Source of the DNA: CAZITB01 sp964542055
GTDB lineage: Bacteria; Planctomycetota; Phycisphaerae; Sedimentisphaerales; CAMDDF01
Direction: 5' to 3'
Assembly (NCBI GenBank): GCA_964542055.1
Contig: CAZITB010000002.1
Coordinates: 1-53,874, forward strand
Length of the DNA: 53,874 nt
The position numbers and the translations under genes are program-made. The notes beneath the pieces were generated by a model that had not been told where the DNA came from, searched no databases, and saw nothing but the letters and a program-made list of their open reading frames with translations. Shown here piece after piece: positions 51,566 to 53,874 of this stretch (positions are counted from its first letter, which is position 1; each line of letters opens with the position of its first letter).

Positions 51566-52798
51566 ATGGCTATTGTAGTACAAAAATTCGGCGGAACTTC
51601 AGTTGCTGATGCTCAAAAGATAAAACGAGCCGCAAAAAGAGCTATCGCGGAAGTTGAAAAAGGAAATCAGGTAGTAATGGTTGCCTCCGCAAGAGGCAAA
51701 CAAACCGATCAGCTAATCGCTGATGCTAAAGAATTAAACCCAAACCCTCCAAAAAGAGAAATGGACCAGCTTCTAAGCACAGGCGAACAGCAAACCGTTT
51801 CATTAATTGCAATCGCTCTGGCTTCGATGGGAAACAAAGCTATCAGCATGACAGGATCCCAGATCGGGATGCTCACAGATTCCGTCCACAGCAAAGCAAG
51901 AATTCAAAGCATCAACGCCCAGGCCGTACACAAACATCTCGACGACGGACACATCGTTATAGCTGCCGGTTTTCAGGGGGTTGACCAGCACGGAAATATT
52001 ACAACTCTCGGAAGAGGCGGATCAGATACTTCCGCCGTCGCACTGGCCGCCGCACTTGGAGCCGACGTTTGTGAAATTTACACCGACGTGGACGGCATAT
52101 ATTCAACCGACCCCCGCATTTATACAAAAGCGGTTAAAATGAAAACCATCAGCTACGATGAAATGCTCGAACTCGCATCACTCGGTGCTGGCGTTATGCA
52201 CTCAAGAGCAATCGAATTCGGCAAAAAGTATGATGTAACTATACACGTAAGAAGTAGTAGTGAAGATATCGAAGGAACCATAATTACACACGAGGTGCCG
52301 CAAATGGAAGGTATATTAGTTTCAGGTGCAACATCACAAACAAATCTGGCAAAGATCACAATGATCGGAGTTGAAAACACCCCCGGCAACGCTGCAAAAA
52401 TTTTCGCTCATCTGGCAAGTTCAAAAGTCAGCGTAAATGACATCATCCAGACAGAAACAAGCCAGTCAAAAGCAAATCTTTCGTTCACCGTCAACAGTTC
52501 TGACCTTGAAGATGCCCAACAGGCCATCGAGGAACTCAAAAAAGATGTAACTTTCGATGAAACCTTCGTCCGCCAGGACATCGCAGAAGTTTCTGTCGTT
52601 GGCGTCGGAATGAGAAGCCATTACGGCGTCGCCGACAAAATGTTCCAGGCTCTCGCAAAAGCAAAAATCAACATCGACTCTATCACAACCAGCGAAATCA
52701 GAATCAGCTGCATCGTAGATGAAGACCAGGCCCAAACCGCTCTTATCGCCGTATGCGATGCGTTCGAACTCGATAAACCCGCCCAACTGCGAAGCTAA
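51566..52798 (+). CDS. lysC: Aspartate kinase
   Basis: This first enzyme of the aspartate pathway phosphorylates aspartate. The 410 residues match the monofunctional class: VVQKFGGTSVADAQKIKRAA, GRGGSDTSAVALAAALGADVCEIYTDVDGIYSTDPR and, in the last 150 residues, two ACT domains (ITMIGVENTPGNAAKIFAHLASSKVSVNDI and VSVVGVGMRSHYGVADKMFQALAKAKINIDSI), which bind lysine and/or threonine. It closes the hom operon and is followed by a terminator. Confidence 0.97.
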   Translation: MAIVVQKFGGTSVADAQKIKRAAKRAIAEVEKGNQVVMVASARGKQTDQLIADAKELNPNPPKREMDQLLSTGEQQTVSLIAIALASMGNKAISMTGSQIGMLTDSVHSKARIQSINAQAVHKHLDDGHIVIAAGFQGVDQHGNITTLGRGGSDTSAVALAAALGADVCEIYTDVDGIYSTDPRIYTKAVKMKTISYDEMLELASLGAGVMHSRAIEFGKKYDVTIHVRSSSEDIEGTIITHEVPQMEGILVSGATSQTNLAKITMIGVENTPGNAAKIFAHLASSKVSVNDIIQTETSQSKANLSFTVNSSDLEDAQQAIEELKKDVTFDETFVRQDIAEVSVVGVGMRSHYGVADKMFQALAKAKINIDSITTSEIRISCIVDEDQAQTALIAVCDAFELDKPAQLRS

Positions 52799-52812
52799 AG
52801 GTAAAATCAAAG

Positions 52813-52838
52813 GCCCCTTCCCAAAGGGGTCTTTTTTT
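52813..52838 (+). terminator. Rho-independent terminator after lysC
   Basis: The stem CCCCTT / AAGGGG with a 4-base loop (arms 52814-52819 and 52824-52829) is followed by TC and seven T. It ends the hom-lysC transcript. The next gene's ATG comes only five bases after the T run. Confidence 0.85.
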
Positions 52839-52843
52839 ATTTT

Positions 52844-53527
52844 ATGGCCAACAATAAAAACATCTTCACACTTTCCAGGCAAAAAAGAAATTTCATCATT
52901 TCAGCTGTAATCATTTTCATCCTCTCCCTTTCATTGATCGACCGCCTCTACTTCACCCCTGCCGTCATACCTGTCACAAAACAAACTTCCCCCTCCGCCG
53001 ATTACGCAGCATTCCACAACAAAACCTTCACAGTAATATACATTGCCGACGGCGACACTTTCGACATTGACCAACCCGACCCCGCCCGCAAAAACACACG
53101 CATCCGCCTGCTCGGCGTAGATACCCCCGAAACAAAAAAACCCGGCTCACCCATCATGCACTACGGCCCACAAGCCGCCCAATTCACAAAACAGAAACTG
53201 CTAAACAAAAAAGTCAAAATCCTCCTCGACCCCATCAGCCCCACCCGCGACAAATACGGCCGCCTCCTCTGCTATACCCAACTTCCTGATGGAACAAACT
53301 TCAACCAGCTCTTAATCGAAACCGGCCACGCCTACGCCGACCTGCGATTCCAGCACACCCACTTCATCAAATTTAGAACCCTAATGCAAAAAGCCAAAAA
53401 AAACAACATCGGCCTCTGGAAAAATGTAAAATTCCAACAACTACCAGATTGGCTTCAGCGATTCCACCCCAACTGGAAAACCAACCTTAACCCAACCAGC
53501 CAAGTTCAACAAAACCACCCGCAGTAG
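52844..53527 (+). CDS. Membrane-anchored thermonuclease-family (SNase-like) nuclease
   Basis: The 227-residue protein has one N-terminal membrane helix (FIISAVIIFILSLSLIDRLYF, about residues 17-38) followed by a staphylococcal-nuclease-like OB fold: VIYIADGDTFDI, TRIRLLGVDTPETKK, the calcium and catalytic residues in this block, then DKYGRLLCYTQLPDGTNFNQLLIETGHAYAD and NIGLWKN. Periplasmic degradation of DNA/RNA is likely. The ATG sits almost on the T run of the lysC terminator and has no ribosome-binding site of its own, so either readthrough feeds it or another start is used. Confidence 0.88.
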   Translation: MANNKNIFTLSRQKRNFIISAVIIFILSLSLIDRLYFTPAVIPVTKQTSPSADYAAFHNKTFTVIYIADGDTFDIDQPDPARKNTRIRLLGVDTPETKKPGSPIMHYGPQAAQFTKQKLLNKKVKILLDPISPTRDKYGRLLCYTQLPDGTNFNQLLIETGHAYADLRFQHTHFIKFRTLMQKAKKNNIGLWKNVKFQQLPDWLQRFHPNWKTNLNPTSQVQQNHPQ

Positions 53528-53544
53528 GGGTCGTTAGCAACCAG

Positions 53545-53580
53545 AAAAAAGCTCTATCGCGGAAGCGATGAGATAGGAAT
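53545..53580 (+). repeat. Intergenic repeat family B, copy 2
   Basis: AAAAAAGCTCTATCGCGG then AAGCGATGAGATAGGAAT; the core ATCGC-GGAA-GCGAT folds as a hairpin. Related to 11069-11104 and 53801-53834. Confidence 0.75.
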
Positions 53581-53634
53581 TGCACGAAACACTATTCACC
53601 CAAGCAACCGATCAAACTTGGAAACCAAATCCCA

Positions 53635-53665
53635 CCAGCGCGGAGCGCAAGCGACCCGAAAAAAA
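53635..53665 (+). repeat. Intergenic repeat family A, copy 3
   Basis: CCAGCGCGGAGCGCAAGCG followed by ACCCG and a run of A; same unit as at 6766-6796 and 10991-11021. Confidence 0.75.
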
Positions 53666-53677
53666 CTCAAACCTCAC

Positions 53678-53757
53678 GCCCCAAAGGGGCAAAATAACTT
53701 AGCCCAGGGCAACGCCCTGGGTAAATAGCGCCCCCCGTTCCCACGCTCTGAAAGAGC
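53678..53757. repeat. Triple triloop-hairpin composite
   Basis: Three perfect hairpins follow one another, each with a three-base loop: GCCCC-AAA-GGGGC (53678-53690), CCCAGGGC-AAC-GCCCTGGG (53703-53721) and GCTCT-GAA-AGAGC (53745-53757). Composites of this kind recur between genes in some bacterial genomes; only one copy is in this window. Confidence 0.6.
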
Positions 53758-53800
53758 AATATAATTTCTATCATCCATGCAACCCAAGCCCCCGAATCAT

Positions 53801-53834
53801 AAAAACTCTATCGCCCAAGCGATGAGATTGGAAA
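53801..53834 (+). repeat. Intergenic repeat family B, copy 3
   Basis: AAAAACTCTATCGCCC then AAGCGATGAGATTGGAAA; matches copies 1 and 2 except in the loop. It is followed by a GGCGG-GAG-CCGCC hairpin at 53851-53863. Confidence 0.7.
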
Positions 53835-53874
53835 CTCAAGAGAGCCGTGCGGCGGGAGCCGCCGAATCAAATCA

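Larger units (their letters stand above)
53528..53874. other. Non-coding repeat-rich tail of the window
   Basis: No gene is seen in these 347 bases. They hold two copies of repeat B, one of repeat A and a string of four short hairpins, three of them GC-rich. Confidence 0.8.

Noticed and set aside
53837..53863. GAGAGCCGTG followed by a GC-rich hairpin, recalling a conserved stretch of group II introns
   Set aside because: The complementary strand of the intron stem (CACGGCTC-like) is missing within the window and no reverse transcriptase is encoded nearby, so the match is too short to support an intron.
1..53874. CRISPR arrays, tRNA or rRNA genes, phage genes, toxin-antitoxin pairs
   Set aside because: None was recognised in the intergenic spaces or open frames; the only repeats are the dispersed intergenic families and the MITE-like unit.

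Overview
The window looks like a chromosomal segment of an anaerobic, flagellated Gram-negative bacterium, most probably a planctomycete of the Phycisphaerae type. This placement is an inference from gene content, moderate GC, hairpin-rich intergenic repeats and the absence of any LPS or enteric-type context; no marker gene here proves it. Gram-negative architecture is shown directly by L- and P-ring flagellar genes (flgH, flgI), an outer-membrane TorF-like protein and an AsmA-like protein.

Layout. 1-6.6 kb, minus strand: an incomplete WecA/MraY-type transferase, a DUF4416 protein, proS, araB and lepA. 6.9-11.1 kb: a YjbQ protein, a very long AsmA-like protein and ogt. 11.1-14.4 kb: a six-gene minus-strand operon (DUF134 regulator, NifX-like, DUF5320, two ferredoxin-type Mrp/MinD ATPases, second NifX-like) with a promoter that is itself a perfect inverted repeat. 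14.6-17.2 kb: porin, ammonium transporter and PII (torF-like, amt, glnK) behind a sigma-54 promoter. 17.5-22.4 kb, plus strand: flagellar export-gate operon fliO-P-Q-R-flhB, followed where flhA would be expected by a chimeric gene: an FlhA-like membrane domain joined to a degenerate tyrosine-kinase/MinD-like domain. 22.4-23.6 kb: an Fe-S aldo/keto reductase and a MITE-like element. 23.7-47.2 kb, minus strand: the hook/rod/filament-junction genes flgD, flgE, a PilZ protein, flgF, flgG, flgA, flgH, flgI, flgJ-like, flgN, flgK, flgL and a methyltransferase. Then, behind a second sigma-54 promoter, comes a TPR and glycosyltransferase cluster with a 1631-residue radical-SAM/glycosyltransferase fusion and fliD. 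47.6-48.9 kb: a sigma-54 activator with a receiver-like domain, divergent from flgD. 49.0-52.8 kb: hom, an iPGM-type gene probably acting as homoserine kinase, and lysC. 52.8-53.5 kb: a membrane-anchored thermonuclease. The last 347 bases are non-coding repeats.

How it fits together. Four good sigma-54 promoters (GG-N10-GC) were found: three drive flagellar operons and one drives the porin/amt/glnK operon. The resident activator gene is the natural candidate for the flagellar ones. The glycosyltransferase and TPR genes share a transcript with fliD, which suggests glycosylation of flagellin or another filament protein. Flagellin, fliS, the basal-body genes fliE/F/G and a canonical flhA are not in the window.

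The strongest candidates for undescribed biology are the FlhA-like/pseudo-kinase chimera (20887-22377), the radical-SAM/multi-glycosyltransferase giant (25850-30745) and a tandem palindrome lying between two divergent sigma-54 promoters (17339-17382).
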